This document shows, in pieces, positions 17,090 to 25,239 of a stretch of DNA of 64,000 nucleotides. The position numbers and the translations under genes are program-made. The stretch comes from Blautia sp. AF19-10LB (GTDB taxonomy: Bacteria > Bacillota > Clostridia > Lachnospirales > Lachnospiraceae). Each line of letters starts with the position of its first letter. Within the stretch, counting starts at the first letter, position 1. The stretch lies in contig NZ_QTWS01000006.1 in NCBI RefSeq assembly GCF_003461245.1, positions 6,985-70,984 of the forward strand, given 5' to 3'. The notes beneath the pieces were generated by a model, which did not search any database, was not told the DNA's origin, and worked only from the letters and a program-made list of their open reading frames with translations.

Positions 17090-17958
17090 TATAACTGTTC
17101 CTCCTTTTTATTCATAAATGTAAGCTGGAATACAGAAATTGCAACAATGACTACGAAGAAAAGTACTGCATTCGCACTCTGGAAACCAAACTGTCCTCCA
17201 TCCATTCCGTTTCTGTAAATAAGATAGGAAATAGACTCTGTACTCTGTGCCGGACCACCCTTTGTCAAAGACATGATCTGGTCGAATACCATGAGGAAGT
17301 TTTTCATGCAGAGAACCATATTTATGGTAAAAAAAGGAATGATCAGCGGAAAAGTAAGGTTTTTGAACTTGCTCCATCCGGTTGCACCGTCGATCGCGCC
17401 TGCCTCATAAACATCCTCCGGAACGGTCTGCAGACCTGAGATATAGATGATCGTGTTCATGGCGATTGCCTGCCATGCTGCAACAATTACGATTGCAAAC
17501 CATGCTGACTTTGTGCTCGCAAGCATACTGCTTTTGAGAAATCCAATTCCCAGGTTTTCTCCGATTGTCGGGAGAATATATGTGAAAATAAAACTGAAAA
17601 TATAGCCTACAACAAGTCCTCCGAGAACATTCGGGATAAAATAGATTCCACGGAGTGCACTTTTTGCACGGATCTTGCTGTTCAGACCAAGTGCAAGGAT
17701 CAGACTTATCACATTGACAATGATCGTTGCCACGATTGCAAATTTAAACGTAAACAGATAAGATTTTCCTACGCGTGCATCCTGAAAGAGGTCAATATAG
17801 TTTCTGAGTCCTACCCATTCGTAACTTCCATATCCCTTGAAGTTCGTAAAGCTGTAGATGAAGCCTTTGATCAGCGGCAGTGTATTAAAGGCAAAAAACA
17901 GGATGAGCACCGGAATGGTGATCAGCATAAATGTACGTTTTCTTTCATTTCCTTTCAT
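17089..17958 (-). CDS. msmF: Sugar ABC transporter permease, MsmF/MalF type
   Basis: A 289-aa polytopic permease with an EAA loop (YEAGAIDGATGWSKFKNLTFPLI). It pairs with the downstream MsmG-type subunit to form the channel. Its start overlaps the stop of the binding-protein gene by 4 nt (ATGA), and its own stop overlaps the next start, so the three genes are tightly coupled. The N-terminus (MKGNERKRTFMLITIPVLILFF) is normal for the family. Confidence 0.9.
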   Translation of the reverse strand: MKGNERKRTFMLITIPVLILFFAFNTLPLIKGFIYSFTNFKGYGSYEWVGLRNYIDLFQDARVGKSYLFTFKFAIVATIIVNVISLILALGLNSKIRAKSALRGIYFIPNVLGGLVVGYIFSFIFTYILPTIGENLGIGFLKSSMLASTKSAWFAIVIVAAWQAIAMNTIIYISGLQTVPEDVYEAGAIDGATGWSKFKNLTFPLIIPFFTINMVLCMKNFLMVFDQIMSLTKGGPAQSTESISYLIYRNGMDGGQFGFQSANAVLFFVVIVAISVFQLTFMNKKEEQL

Positions 17959-19247
17959 GATTCATTTCCTCCCTCTCCATGTTCTTCCTCATACTTCTGG
18001 ACTTTTCGTATCAGGTCACGGTTGTAGCGTATCCAGTCTTTATCGAATTTCGCAAGGAAGCTGTCTGCGTCACCATCCATAAGATAGGTCTGGATCATTG
18101 CATCTACGGCCATTTCTGACGGATAATGGTGATCCTGGTAGTCTGTCATTTTGTCGTTTTCGATGTATTCTTTCACGCCGTCAAGCATGGACGGAAGTTC
18201 AAAGTCACCTTCCTTGCATGGAACTGCATTCTGCTCGTCCAGGTAAATCTGAATATTTTCATCCTCAAGCATAAATCGCAGAACTTCATAAGCGGCTTCT
18301 TTATTTTTGCAGTCCTTCATAACCGAAAATTGAAGGTCTACACCAGAATTCAGCACCTGTTCGTCTGCATTGTCATTTGCCGGAAATACGAAGGAATCAA
18401 TCTGCATATCCGGATTCACAGACAGAATCTGCGGAACTGCGTAACTTCCGATACAGTACATTGCAGATTCCCCTCTTGCAAAAGCAGTGCAGGCATCGTT
18501 GTAGCTGAATGCATATGGATCATTCTGTGCATATGGAAGCAGCTGGATGATCTTGTCGGCAAGCTCTCTGTATTCTTCTGAAAAAGTTGTCGTTCCTTTG
18601 TTGACCTGCTGGCAGACATCTGCCGGTGAGAGGTCACACGCCATGGCATTCCACGGTGCAAGACAGGTCCATGTATCCTTAAAACCAAAGTACAAAGGAA
18701 GCTGTCCTGAAGCCTGGATTGTATCCAGAAGTTCTATGAATTCATCCCAGGTTGTCGGGATCTCCCAGCCATTTTCTTCGAACATTTCTTTGTTATAAAG
18801 AATTCCTGCTGCATTTGCCACATACGGGACTGCGTAAGTACCATCTTCCGGAATAAATTCCAGGTTTTTATCGATATCTAAGTAGGACTGTTTGATGTCT
18901 TTCAGACCATCAAAATCTGAAATATCCACCAGCATATCAGAATCCAGGAAATTGGAATAGTTCACATCTCCACCAATTCCAATGATATCCGGCTGATCTT
19001 CCTTGATAAATCTTGTCTTGAGGATTGTCATTGCCTCATTCGGTGATTCAATCGTCAGTTCGATGTCATCATGGGTTTCGTTAAATTTCTCTTCCATCTT
19101 TTCGAAGGCTTTGACTGCCTCCGGTTTGTACTGAACCATTTCTATCTTTGTTTTGCCGTCAGAAGTTTTTGAGGAATCTCCACATCCGGCAAGAGCAAGT
19201 CCTGCTCCCATAAGAACGGTTCCTGCAAGAATTAATTTTTTCTTCAT
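17955..19247 (-). CDS. msmE: Sugar-binding lipoprotein of ABC importer, MsmE type
   Basis: A 430-aa extracellular solute-binding protein (family 1). The lipoprotein signal peptide ends in LALAGCGDSS, so Cys would be lipidated and anchor it outside the membrane. The mature part is a normal two-lobed binding protein. The ATG at 19247 follows GGGAGAG; a start 28 codons earlier would put charged residues before the signal peptide and was rejected. It is first in the operon binding protein - MsmF - MsmG - alpha-galactosidase and lies divergent from an AraC-type regulator. Confidence 0.92.
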   Translation of the reverse strand: MKKKLILAGTVLMGAGLALAGCGDSSKTSDGKTKIEMVQYKPEAVKAFEKMEEKFNETHDDIELTIESPNEAMTILKTRFIKEDQPDIIGIGGDVNYSNFLDSDMLVDISDFDGLKDIKQSYLDIDKNLEFIPEDGTYAVPYVANAAGILYNKEMFEENGWEIPTTWDEFIELLDTIQASGQLPLYFGFKDTWTCLAPWNAMACDLSPADVCQQVNKGTTTFSEEYRELADKIIQLLPYAQNDPYAFSYNDACTAFARGESAMYCIGSYAVPQILSVNPDMQIDSFVFPANDNADEQVLNSGVDLQFSVMKDCKNKEAAYEVLRFMLEDENIQIYLDEQNAVPCKEGDFELPSMLDGVKEYIENDKMTDYQDHHYPSEMAVDAMIQTYLMDGDADSFLAKFDKDWIRYNRDLIRKVQKYEEEHGEGGNES

Positions 19248-19336
19248 TGCACTTCTCTCCCTTCCTGTTTTTTCTTTTATTACTACGGCCATAGTATTTT
19301 GGATCCTGAACGGATTTCCATCACTCTTCATCTAAA

Positions 19337-19365
19337 ATAATATCATCTGGACTTCTTTCCGTAAA
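19337..19365 (-). promoter_or_regulatory. Candidate promoter of the alpha-galactoside operon
   Basis: TTTACG (19360-19365), 17-nt spacer, TATTAT (19337-19342) on the minus strand. Both boxes are imperfect, as expected for an activator-dependent promoter. The 294-bp intergenic region also holds the regulator's promoter on the other strand. Confidence 0.45.
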
Positions 19366-19416
19366 TATTCTCATGACAGCACTTTTATACCTTTATTCGT
19401 TTTTTAAAGAATAAAG

Positions 19417-19446
19417 TTGAAGTATAGACTCATTATGGTATATAAT
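19417..19446 (+). promoter_or_regulatory. Promoter of the AraC-type regulator
   Basis: TTGAAG (19417-19422), 18-nt spacer, TATAAT (19441-19446), about 95 nt before the ATG. Confidence 0.6.
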
Positions 19447-19541
19447 ATAGAAAAACATGCAAATTTCGTGTATTACTAACAATTTTAATTGATATTTTTT
19501 AGTAATATTAACCAGCTTCTATGTTTTATGGAGGATAAAAT

Positions 19542-20390
19542 ATGGATAAAGTCTTGTTTCATATGTTTTCAGATGACCGTTTTATGGATCTTACACTCTA
19601 CCAGTATGGATATGAACAGTGTCTTCCACTACACTCCTACGGTCCTTTTGTACGAAACCATTTCCTGTTCCATTATGTTATTTCAGGTAAAGGAACACTC
19701 CTGGTTGATGATGAAAATTCCCAGTCTACGGAATACCAGCTTCAGGGCGGAATGGGATTCCTGATTGAGCCCGATTGTGTAAATACTTATTTTGCCGACC
19801 GCAAAGACCCATGGGAATATGCCTGGATCGAATTCAGCGGACTCCGGGCAAAGGAGATTCTGGAGGGCTCCGGTCTTTCTTCTGACTCTCCGGTCTATCT
19901 TCCACGCACACCACAGGATGGGGAGCGGCTCAAAAATGAGATTCTGTATCTTGCCACACACGCTCAGGAATCTTCCTATCATCTGATCGGGCATCTTTAT
20001 CTTATCATGGATGCACTGGTCAGCGGATCGTCTTCCAGGCGGCACACCCAGGGAGGCAAACGTGCACAGTTTTACACGAACGAAGCTGTGACCTTCATCG
20101 CCCAGAATTATTCCCGTGCGATCACGGTCGAGGACATGGCTCGCCGCTGCAATCTGGATCGGAGTTATTTTGGCAAGGTTTTCCGTGATGTCCTCGGACA
20201 GTCTCCACAGGAATTTCTCATCCAGTACCGTATGGAAAAAGCTGCCGAACTTCTCAAGATCACAGATCTTTCTGTGGGCGAGATCAGCAGGCAGGTCGGC
20301 TATCCCAACCAACTCCATTTTTCCAGAGCTTTCAAGAATTTTTATGGAATCTCACCCCGTACTTACCGCCAAAATAACAAATTCCTTTAG
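19542..20390 (+). CDS. AraC-family regulator of the alpha-galactoside operon (MsmR type)
   Basis: A 282-aa two-domain regulator. The N-terminal cupin (about 15-145; HYVISGKGTLLVDD) would bind the inducer sugar. The C-terminal AraC domain (about 180-280) has two helix-turn-helix units, the second ending SVGEISRQVGYPNQLHFSRAFKNFYGISPRTYR. GGAGG lies 7 nt before the ATG. It is transcribed divergently from the importer/alpha-galactosidase operon, a typical arrangement for MsmR/RafR activators, so it probably activates that operon in the presence of an alpha-galactoside. Direct binding sites were not resolved. Confidence 0.92.
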   Translation: MDKVLFHMFSDDRFMDLTLYQYGYEQCLPLHSYGPFVRNHFLFHYVISGKGTLLVDDENSQSTEYQLQGGMGFLIEPDCVNTYFADRKDPWEYAWIEFSGLRAKEILEGSGLSSDSPVYLPRTPQDGERLKNEILYLATHAQESSYHLIGHLYLIMDALVSGSSSRRHTQGGKRAQFYTNEAVTFIAQNYSRAITVEDMARRCNLDRSYFGKVFRDVLGQSPQEFLIQYRMEKAAELLKITDLSVGEISRQVGYPNQLHFSRAFKNFYGISPRTYRQNNKFL

Positions 20391-20397
20391 AAAAATG

Positions 20398-20426
20398 TTT
20401 ACAAGTAGTATTTAAAACTATATAAT
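20398..20426 (+). promoter_or_regulatory. Promoter of the DUF1836 gene
   Basis: TTTACA (20398-20403), 17-nt spacer, TATAAT (20421-20426), starting 8 bp after the stop of the AraC-type gene, so the DUF1836 gene has its own start of transcription. Confidence 0.6.
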
Positions 20427-20457
20427 AAGGGGCATAAGAGAGAGGAAAGTGGTATTT

Positions 20458-21066
20458 ATGTCAACAAATAATGAGGCGATGATCAGACATATTCTGGACT
20501 GGGTTTCCGGAATTGGATATATTAAACCCGAGGATATTCCGAATATTGATCTTTATATGGATCAGGTAACGACTTTCATGGAAGAGCAGCTTGCACATTC
20601 CAAGCGATATCAGGAAGACAAGATTCTCACCAAGACCATGATCAATAACTATGCCAAGAATAATCTTCTTCCGTCACCGGTGAAGAAGCGTTATTCCAAA
20701 GAGCATCTGCTGGTTCTGATCTTTATTTACTACTTCAAGAACATTCTTTCTATCAATGATATTCAGACTCTTCTGAATCCGATCACGGATAAATATTTTA
20801 AATCTCAGGAGAAGCTGGATCTGACTTCTATCTATGAGGAAGTTTTCAGCATGGAGAAAGAACAGATTGAAGTTCTCAAGAAGGAGCTTCTGAAGAATTA
20901 TCAGACTGCTCAGAATACGTTTACGGATGCTCCGGAGGATGAGCAGGATTTCCTGAAATTATTCTCTTTCATCTGCCTGCTCAGTTTTGATGTCTACATG
21001 AAAAAAACGATCATCGAGCAGATGATCGACAGTCTTCGAGAAAATGACCCAAAGAAAAAGAAATGA
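20458..21066 (+). CDS. DUF1836-family protein
   Basis: A 202-aa cytoplasmic protein with the DUF1836 pattern: KTMINNYAKNNLLPSPVKKRYSKEHLLVLIFIYYFKNILSI covers the central helices. The layout resembles a MerR-like winged helix (an N-terminal helical unit that recognises a 'tool to switch on' tyrosine-rich strand), but DNA binding is only inferred. The family occurs widely in Clostridia with no settled function. The ATG at 20458 was chosen for the GAGAGGAAAG upstream; a GTG three codons earlier is less likely. It is followed by a shared terminator. Confidence 0.85.
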   Translation: MSTNNEAMIRHILDWVSGIGYIKPEDIPNIDLYMDQVTTFMEEQLAHSKRYQEDKILTKTMINNYAKNNLLPSPVKKRYSKEHLLVLIFIYYFKNILSINDIQTLLNPITDKYFKSQEKLDLTSIYEEVFSMEKEQIEVLKKELLKNYQTAQNTFTDAPEDEQDFLKLFSFICLLSFDVYMKKTIIEQMIDSLRENDPKKKK

Positions 21067-21079
21067 TTTCACTCAAATA

Positions 21080-21118
21080 AAAAGAGGTTCCCGCCGCAGT
21101 GTGACGGGAACCTCTTTT
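21080..21118. terminator. Bidirectional terminator between DUF1836 and SH3-repeat genes
   Basis: A perfect 14-bp stem AAAAGAGGTTCCCG/CGGGAACCTCTTTT (21080-21093, 21105-21118) has A-runs and T-runs on both sides, serving the two convergent genes. Confidence 0.9.
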
Positions 21119-21123
21119 GTTAT

Positions 21124-21985
21124 TTAGTATAAATAATTCTTGTTTACATAGCCGGATTTGTTCAGTTTCGGTGCATATACATACCAGTAGGTGCTGTCGC
21201 TGGTATCCTGTACCTGCACGGTGTCTCCGCTGTAAAGCTCTCCGATCTCATTGCTGTCATCGTATGCCTTGGCGGTACGAAGTGCAAGATATCCTTTGCT
21301 TACACTGACGGTCTTGGTTACTACAGAAGGAGTGCTGCTGCCTGCGCCTACGAGATAGTTGCGGTTTACGTAGCCGGATTTGTTAAGCTTCGGAGAATAT
21401 ACATACCAGTAGGTACTGTCGCTTGAATCCTGTACCTGTACGGTATCTCCGCTGTAAAGTTCTCCGATCTCGTTCTTATCATCGTATGCCTTGGCGGTAC
21501 GAAGCGCGAGGTATCCTTTGCTTACGCTGACGGTATAGCTGGCTCCGCCTGTGTTTGCTGTTCCACCGCCAACCAGATAGTTGCGGTTTACATAGCCGGA
21601 TTTGTTAAGCTTCGGGGAATATACGTACCAGTAGGTGCTGTCGCTGCTATCCTGTACCTGTACAGTATCTCCGCTGTAAAGCTCTCCGATTTCATTCTTA
21701 TCATCGTATGCCTTGGCTGTACGAAGTGCGAGATATCCCTTGCTTACACTGACTGTGTAATTGCTTCCTCCTGTGCTGCTTCCGCCGCCAACCAGATAAT
21801 TGCGGTTTACATAGCCGGATTTATTCAGTTTTGCAGAATATACATACCAGTAAGTGCTGTCGCTGGTATCTGTAACTTCTACGGTATCTCCTGTGTAAAG
21901 CTCTCCGATCTCATTCTTATCATCGTATGCCTTGGCGGTACGCAGTGCAAGATATCCCTTGCTTACGCTGACTGTGTACATGGTT
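21124..21985 (-). repeat. Four tandem in-frame DNA repeats of about 220 bp
   Basis: The DNA for the four SH3 units is highly similar as well as the protein (for example the block around the STYWYVY codons recurs near 21175, 21405, 21627 and 21847). This suggests recent duplication and scope for gain or loss of units by recombination. Confidence 0.8.
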
Positions 21986-22080
21986 CCTGCAAGGCTTTCC
22001 CTTGCTGTTAATGGCAGGGATAAAGTGAAAACAAGTACAAAAAGTGCTGTCCATTTTAAAAATGTTGATTTTTCTTTCAT
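21124..22080 (-). CDS. Secreted protein of four near-identical bacterial SH3 repeats
   Basis: A 318-aa protein. The signal peptide (about 1-31) ends in ARESLAG. Four SH3b units begin near residues 34, 108, 182 and 256 (period 73-74 residues). Each contains GYLALRTAKAYDD, NEIGELY, GDTV, STYWYVY and LNKSGYVN. Short Gly/Ser linkers join them. Bacterial SH3 domains often bind peptidoglycan cross-bridges or stem peptides, so this may be a wall-associated adaptor; no catalytic domain is present. The start follows GGAGG. It shares a minus-strand transcription unit with the serine hydrolase gene 41 bp upstream. Confidence 0.88.
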   Translation of the reverse strand: MKEKSTFLKWTALFVLVFTLSLPLTARESLAGTMYTVSVSKGYLALRTAKAYDDKNEIGELYTGDTVEVTDTSDSTYWYVYSAKLNKSGYVNRNYLVGGGSSTGGSNYTVSVSKGYLALRTAKAYDDKNEIGELYSGDTVQVQDSSDSTYWYVYSPKLNKSGYVNRNYLVGGGTANTGGASYTVSVSKGYLALRTAKAYDDKNEIGELYSGDTVQVQDSSDSTYWYVYSPKLNKSGYVNRNYLVGAGSSTPSVVTKTVSVSKGYLALRTAKAYDDSNEIGELYSGDTVQVQDTSDSTYWYVYAPKLNKSGYVNKNYLY

Positions 22081-22121
22081 AGTGATGCCCTCCTTTGGGA
22101 ATATTATTTTTTACAATTCTC

Positions 22122-23090
22122 TCAGGAATTGTAAGAATCATAGATCTGTCTACTCAGAGATGCGATCGTACTCTGAGCTGCCCCCGGCTGTGGAACATTC
22201 TCTGACATAAATACAATGATCAGGTCATTCAGGTCATTGTAGATGATTCCTGCATCATTCTCGACATCCGAAAGTTCTCCTGTCTTGTTTGCAACGCTGA
22301 CGCCTGACGGCATCTGTGCCGGGATCTTGTTTCTCCTGCTCTGTGCTGCAAGTAATGCAAATTCTGCCTGTGCGTGTGCATCAGACTGCTGATTTCCATC
22401 GTAAACTTCCTTGAGGAAGTGTCCGCAATCTGAAACAGAGGTATAATTGTCATCGTACTGATTGCTTGCGAGGAGAAGTCTTCCCATATGTGTGCTGGAA
22501 TATCCCTTATCACTGCAGAAATTATTAACTACATTCATTCCTGCACTGCTGTCTCCGCCTCCCAGATAACTTACCAGTGTGTTTGCCGCATCATTATCAC
22601 TGACTGTTATCATGGAATTCAGGTTGGAATCTACGCTGGACTGTCCATACTGTCCCACAATACTGTCATAATTCTCATAAACAGCTCCCATGATATAAAG
22701 CTTGATCAGACTTGCTGCCTGCATTCTGGCATCCTGGATGGCTCCTTCGGTATTTTTCTCCAGGTCACATACATATACGGACCAGGTTCCATTTCCTGAC
22801 GGAAGTGCAAGACTTGACAAAACGCTCTGAAGTTTCTCATCAGTCCCGGCTGTCTCTGATGATGCAGAACTTCCAAATACGCTTCCTCCCTCTGACTCTG
22901 ACGGCGGTGACAGGGTTCCCTGTCCCTCCTGTACTGTAGCTGTTTCATCCGGTGCCGGTTCCGGATGATGATCGGATTCCTCCGTTGTCTGTGTCTCTGC
23001 TGTGGCTTCTGCCGCATAACACGGCTGCACCATCAGACATGCTGTAATCAAACTGCTTACTGCGATTCTGGTTAAAGTCTTATTTTTCAT
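22122..23090 (-). CDS. Secreted class-A beta-lactamase-like serine hydrolase
   Basis: A 322-aa exported protein. The signal peptide ends near residue 27, then a low-complexity Glu/Ser/Pro linker to about 85, then a penicillin-recognising fold. Active-site motifs: SLIK (S127, K130), SDN (164-166) and KTG (269-271). No Glu in an ExxLN omega-loop, the deacylating residue of true class A beta-lactamases, could be found. It is therefore more likely a peptidase-like or inactive relative than an antibiotic-resistance enzyme. Its domain is clearly paralogous to the C-terminal half of the divergent amidase fusion (shared ITVSDNDAAN and NKTGELSD). In operon with the SH3-repeat gene. Confidence 0.85.
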   Translation of the reverse strand: MKNKTLTRIAVSSLITACLMVQPCYAAEATAETQTTEESDHHPEPAPDETATVQEGQGTLSPPSESEGGSVFGSSASSETAGTDEKLQSVLSSLALPSGNGTWSVYVCDLEKNTEGAIQDARMQAASLIKLYIMGAVYENYDSIVGQYGQSSVDSNLNSMITVSDNDAANTLVSYLGGGDSSAGMNVVNNFCSDKGYSSTHMGRLLLASNQYDDNYTSVSDCGHFLKEVYDGNQQSDAHAQAEFALLAAQSRRNKIPAQMPSGVSVANKTGELSDVENDAGIIYNDLNDLIIVFMSENVPQPGAAQSTIASLSRQIYDSYNS

Positions 23091-23120
23091 TTTCTCTCTT
23101 CCTTATTTTCAGATACTTTT

Positions 23121-23149
23121 ATTATAAGTTTTTTGTATAACAGTTGCAA
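23121..23149 (-). promoter_or_regulatory. Promoter of the serine hydrolase / SH3-repeat operon
   Basis: TTGCAA (23144-23149), 17-nt spacer, TATAAT (23121-23126) on the minus strand, about 30 nt before the ATG. Confidence 0.65.
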
Positions 23150-23156
23150 GAAATTT

Positions 23157-23174
23157 GTTACCATTTACGGTAAC
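23157..23174. promoter_or_regulatory. Palindrome GTTACC-N6-GGTAAC between divergent wall genes
   Basis: A 6-bp perfect inverted repeat lies 8 bp upstream of the minus-strand -35 box, in the region shared by the hydrolase and amidase genes. It could be an activator site; no regulator is identified. Confidence 0.35.
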
Positions 23175-23236
23175 TTATACCTTACTTCGTATCTTGCCAA
23201 AATACTGATTATAGCTTATCATAAAAGCGGCAGTTT

Positions 23237-23265
23237 TTGAAAATCAATTCTGCTCTCTGTATATA
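23237..23265 (+). promoter_or_regulatory. Promoter of the amidase fusion gene
   Basis: TTGAAA (23237-23242), 17-nt spacer, TATATA (23260-23265), about 70 nt before the ATG. Confidence 0.55.
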
Positions 23266-23335
23266 TTTATTATAGCAGAGTGTTTCGCAAATTTGTAATT
23301 TTTATATACAAAAAACAGTTTTCAGGAGGTACTTT

Positions 23336-25045
23336 ATGAAAAAATTTTTGACAGCACTGCTGCTTGGCAGCCTGATCTTTGTTTCACCGGCAGTCGTTTC
23401 GGCTTCTTCGGAAACCACCTATGAAAGTGAGGAAGGACAGGCCATGATCAAACCGCCGTCTTCTTCTGAACAGTCATCTGAAACAGAGGATGAAACGACA
23501 GATGAAACTGACGCGCAGGAAGAAGAGGGTACTATCAGTTCTTCTGATTCCTCATCTGGCATGGACTGGTCTGCTGCCAACACCGAAAACAGCAAAACTT
23601 CCAATCAGGGAAATTTCACAGTCTGTGTGGATGCCGGGCATCAGGGATCCTGGGTGGATATGAGCGCACAGGAACCAATGGCTCCTGGATCTTCCCAGAC
23701 GAAAAACAAAGCTACGACAGGAACCAGCGGAAATTTTTCCAAAGTTCCAGAATATGAAGTGAATCTGGAAGTTTCTCTTGTACTCCAGAAAGAGCTGATC
23801 TCACGTGGGTATAATGTTGTTATGACCCGTGAGGATAACGACACGGCTATCAGCAACAAGGAACGCGCGGAACTTGCTACGGAAAAAGGTGCTGATATCA
23901 CGGTGCGTATCCATGCAAATGGCGATAACAGTTCTACTTCTTCCGGTGCGCTTACGATGGCTCCTACTTCTTCCAATCAGTATCTGGATCAGGATATCAT
24001 TGAGAAAAGTAATACGCTTGCAAGCTGTATCATCAATCATTACTGTGATGCGACCGGGCTTGGAAATCTTGGGGTGATCTCTTCTGATAATATGACAGGA
24101 ACCAACTGGAGTACTGTTCCTGTTGCGATCCTTGAGATGGGATTTATGAGTAATCAGAATGATGATCTGTATATCACCAATTCTGCAAATCATGAGACGA
24201 TGGCGAAGGCAGTCGCGGATGGTATTGATGAGTATTTCAATATTGTTGCACCGGATACGGTTGCGATCGGGAAGCATCTTTCTGCACTTACAGATAAGAT
24301 TGAAAAAGATTATGTGGATGTGCAGGAAAAGAAGGGTGAAAGCTGGGCTGTTTCTGTGATGGATCTTTCTACGCAGGCGTATAGTACGGTGAATGCGGAG
24401 AAGGCGATGAAGTCTGCGAGTGTTATTAAGGCGTTTATTATGGCGGCGGTTTATGATAAGATGGTTTATCCGGATGGAGCGGATACGGCTTCTGAGGAGT
24501 ATGAGAAGACGTTGAAGCCGCTGCTTACGAAGATGATCACGGTTAGTGATAATGATGCGGCAAATGAGCTGGTGAGACAGCTTGGAAATGAGGATTTTGC
24601 TGCGGGGGCGGCTGTGGTTAATGAATTTTGTCAGGAGAGGGAGTATACCAGTACTCATCTTGGGAGGGAGTTCCTTGCGAATGAACCGACGGATGATAAT
24701 TATGTGAGTGCTTCGGATTGTTGTCGGCTTTTGTCGGATATTTATAATGGAACGCTCGTTAATGAGAAGGCGGATTCCGATATGCTGGAATTGCTGAAGG
24801 GGCAGACTGTGAAGACGAAGATCCCGGTTGGGGTGCCGGATGGGGTTGAGACGGCGAATAAGACGGGGGAGCTTTCTGACGCAAAGCTGGGAGTGGTTGA
24901 AAACGATATTGCTATTGTTTTCGATGCCACGCACCCTTATGTGATTGCGGTGCTTTCCAATGATGTTAAAAGTAATGCGGATGCGCAAAATACTATTGCG
25001 AAGATTTCTAAAGATGTTTATGAGTTTATGACTTCGCAGAAGTGA
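23336..25045 (+). CDS. Secreted N-acetylmuramoyl-L-alanine amidase fused to beta-lactamase-like serine hydrolase
   Basis: A 569-aa exported fusion. Signal peptide 1 to about 24; Ser/Glu/Asp-rich linker to about 90; Amidase_3 domain at about 93-302 with probable zinc and catalytic residues H102 (DAGHQG), E139 (EYEVNL), H193 (RIHANGD) and E267 (ILEMGFM). A serine hydrolase domain spans about 315-565, with SVIK (S362, K365), SDN (404-406) and KTG (509-511). The first domain would cut the MurNAc-L-Ala bond; the second has penicillin-binding-type active-site residues but no obvious omega-loop Glu. GGAGG precedes the ATG at 8 nt. The C-terminal half of the gene uses G/T-ending codons much more than the first half. 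Confidence 0.9.
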   Translation: MKKFLTALLLGSLIFVSPAVVSASSETTYESEEGQAMIKPPSSSEQSSETEDETTDETDAQEEEGTISSSDSSSGMDWSAANTENSKTSNQGNFTVCVDAGHQGSWVDMSAQEPMAPGSSQTKNKATTGTSGNFSKVPEYEVNLEVSLVLQKELISRGYNVVMTREDNDTAISNKERAELATEKGADITVRIHANGDNSSTSSGALTMAPTSSNQYLDQDIIEKSNTLASCIINHYCDATGLGNLGVISSDNMTGTNWSTVPVAILEMGFMSNQNDDLYITNSANHETMAKAVADGIDEYFNIVAPDTVAIGKHLSALTDKIEKDYVDVQEKKGESWAVSVMDLSTQAYSTVNAEKAMKSASVIKAFIMAAVYDKMVYPDGADTASEEYEKTLKPLLTKMITVSDNDAANELVRQLGNEDFAAGAAVVNEFCQEREYTSTHLGREFLANEPTDDNYVSASDCCRLLSDIYNGTLVNEKADSDMLELLKGQTVKTKIPVGVPDGVETANKTGELSDAKLGVVENDIAIVFDATHPYVIAVLSNDVKSNADAQNTIAKISKDVYEFMTSQK

Positions 25046-25052
25046 AAAACCC

Positions 25053-25170
25053 CTGAGGGGGGAAAGTATCTCGGAGTCTGCGAAGGCCGAAGTTCCCCCC
25101 TCAGACTCCCCCCTTCTTGGCCACGCGGCTTTAGACTGGGGACGGGCGTGCCTGCGGCGTCGCCCTGGGT
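25053..25170. other. GC-rich structured intergenic element
   Basis: This AT-poor stretch holds a perfect 12-bp inverted repeat, CTGAGGGGGGAA (25053-25064) with TTCCCCCCTCAG (25093-25104). A competing 8-bp pair, GGAGTCTG (25073-25080) with CAGACTCC (25102-25109), shares bases with it. A further GGGCG/CGCCC pair spans 25144-25165. There is no ORF. It looks like a folded RNA or a dispersed repeat element rather than a gene. Confidence 0.5.
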
Positions 25171-25191
25171 GTTGGGGAAATTATTGAGAAG

Positions 25192-25236
25192 AAAAACGGA
25201 GCCGTAGGGATCTTCGATCCTGCGGGCTCCGTTTTT
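25192..25236. terminator. Bidirectional terminator between amidase fusion and yerC
   Basis: A 12-bp perfect outer stem AAAAACGGAGCC/GGCTCCGTTTTT (25192-25203, 25225-25236) with an inner GGATC-TTC-GATCC hairpin serves both convergent genes. Confidence 0.85.
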
Positions 25237-25239
25237 TAT

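Noticed and set aside
22122..23090. True class A beta-lactamase resistance gene
   Set aside because: SxxK, SDN and KTG are present, but I could not find an omega-loop ExxLN Glu, and the domain pairs with an amidase-fused paralogue, so a resistance call is not supported.
23801..24988. Minus-strand open frame of 395 codons opposite the amidase fusion
   Set aside because: It is rich in Arg/Ile/His with no family features and no SD. It arises from the codon bias of the plus-strand gene, whose motifs are intact.
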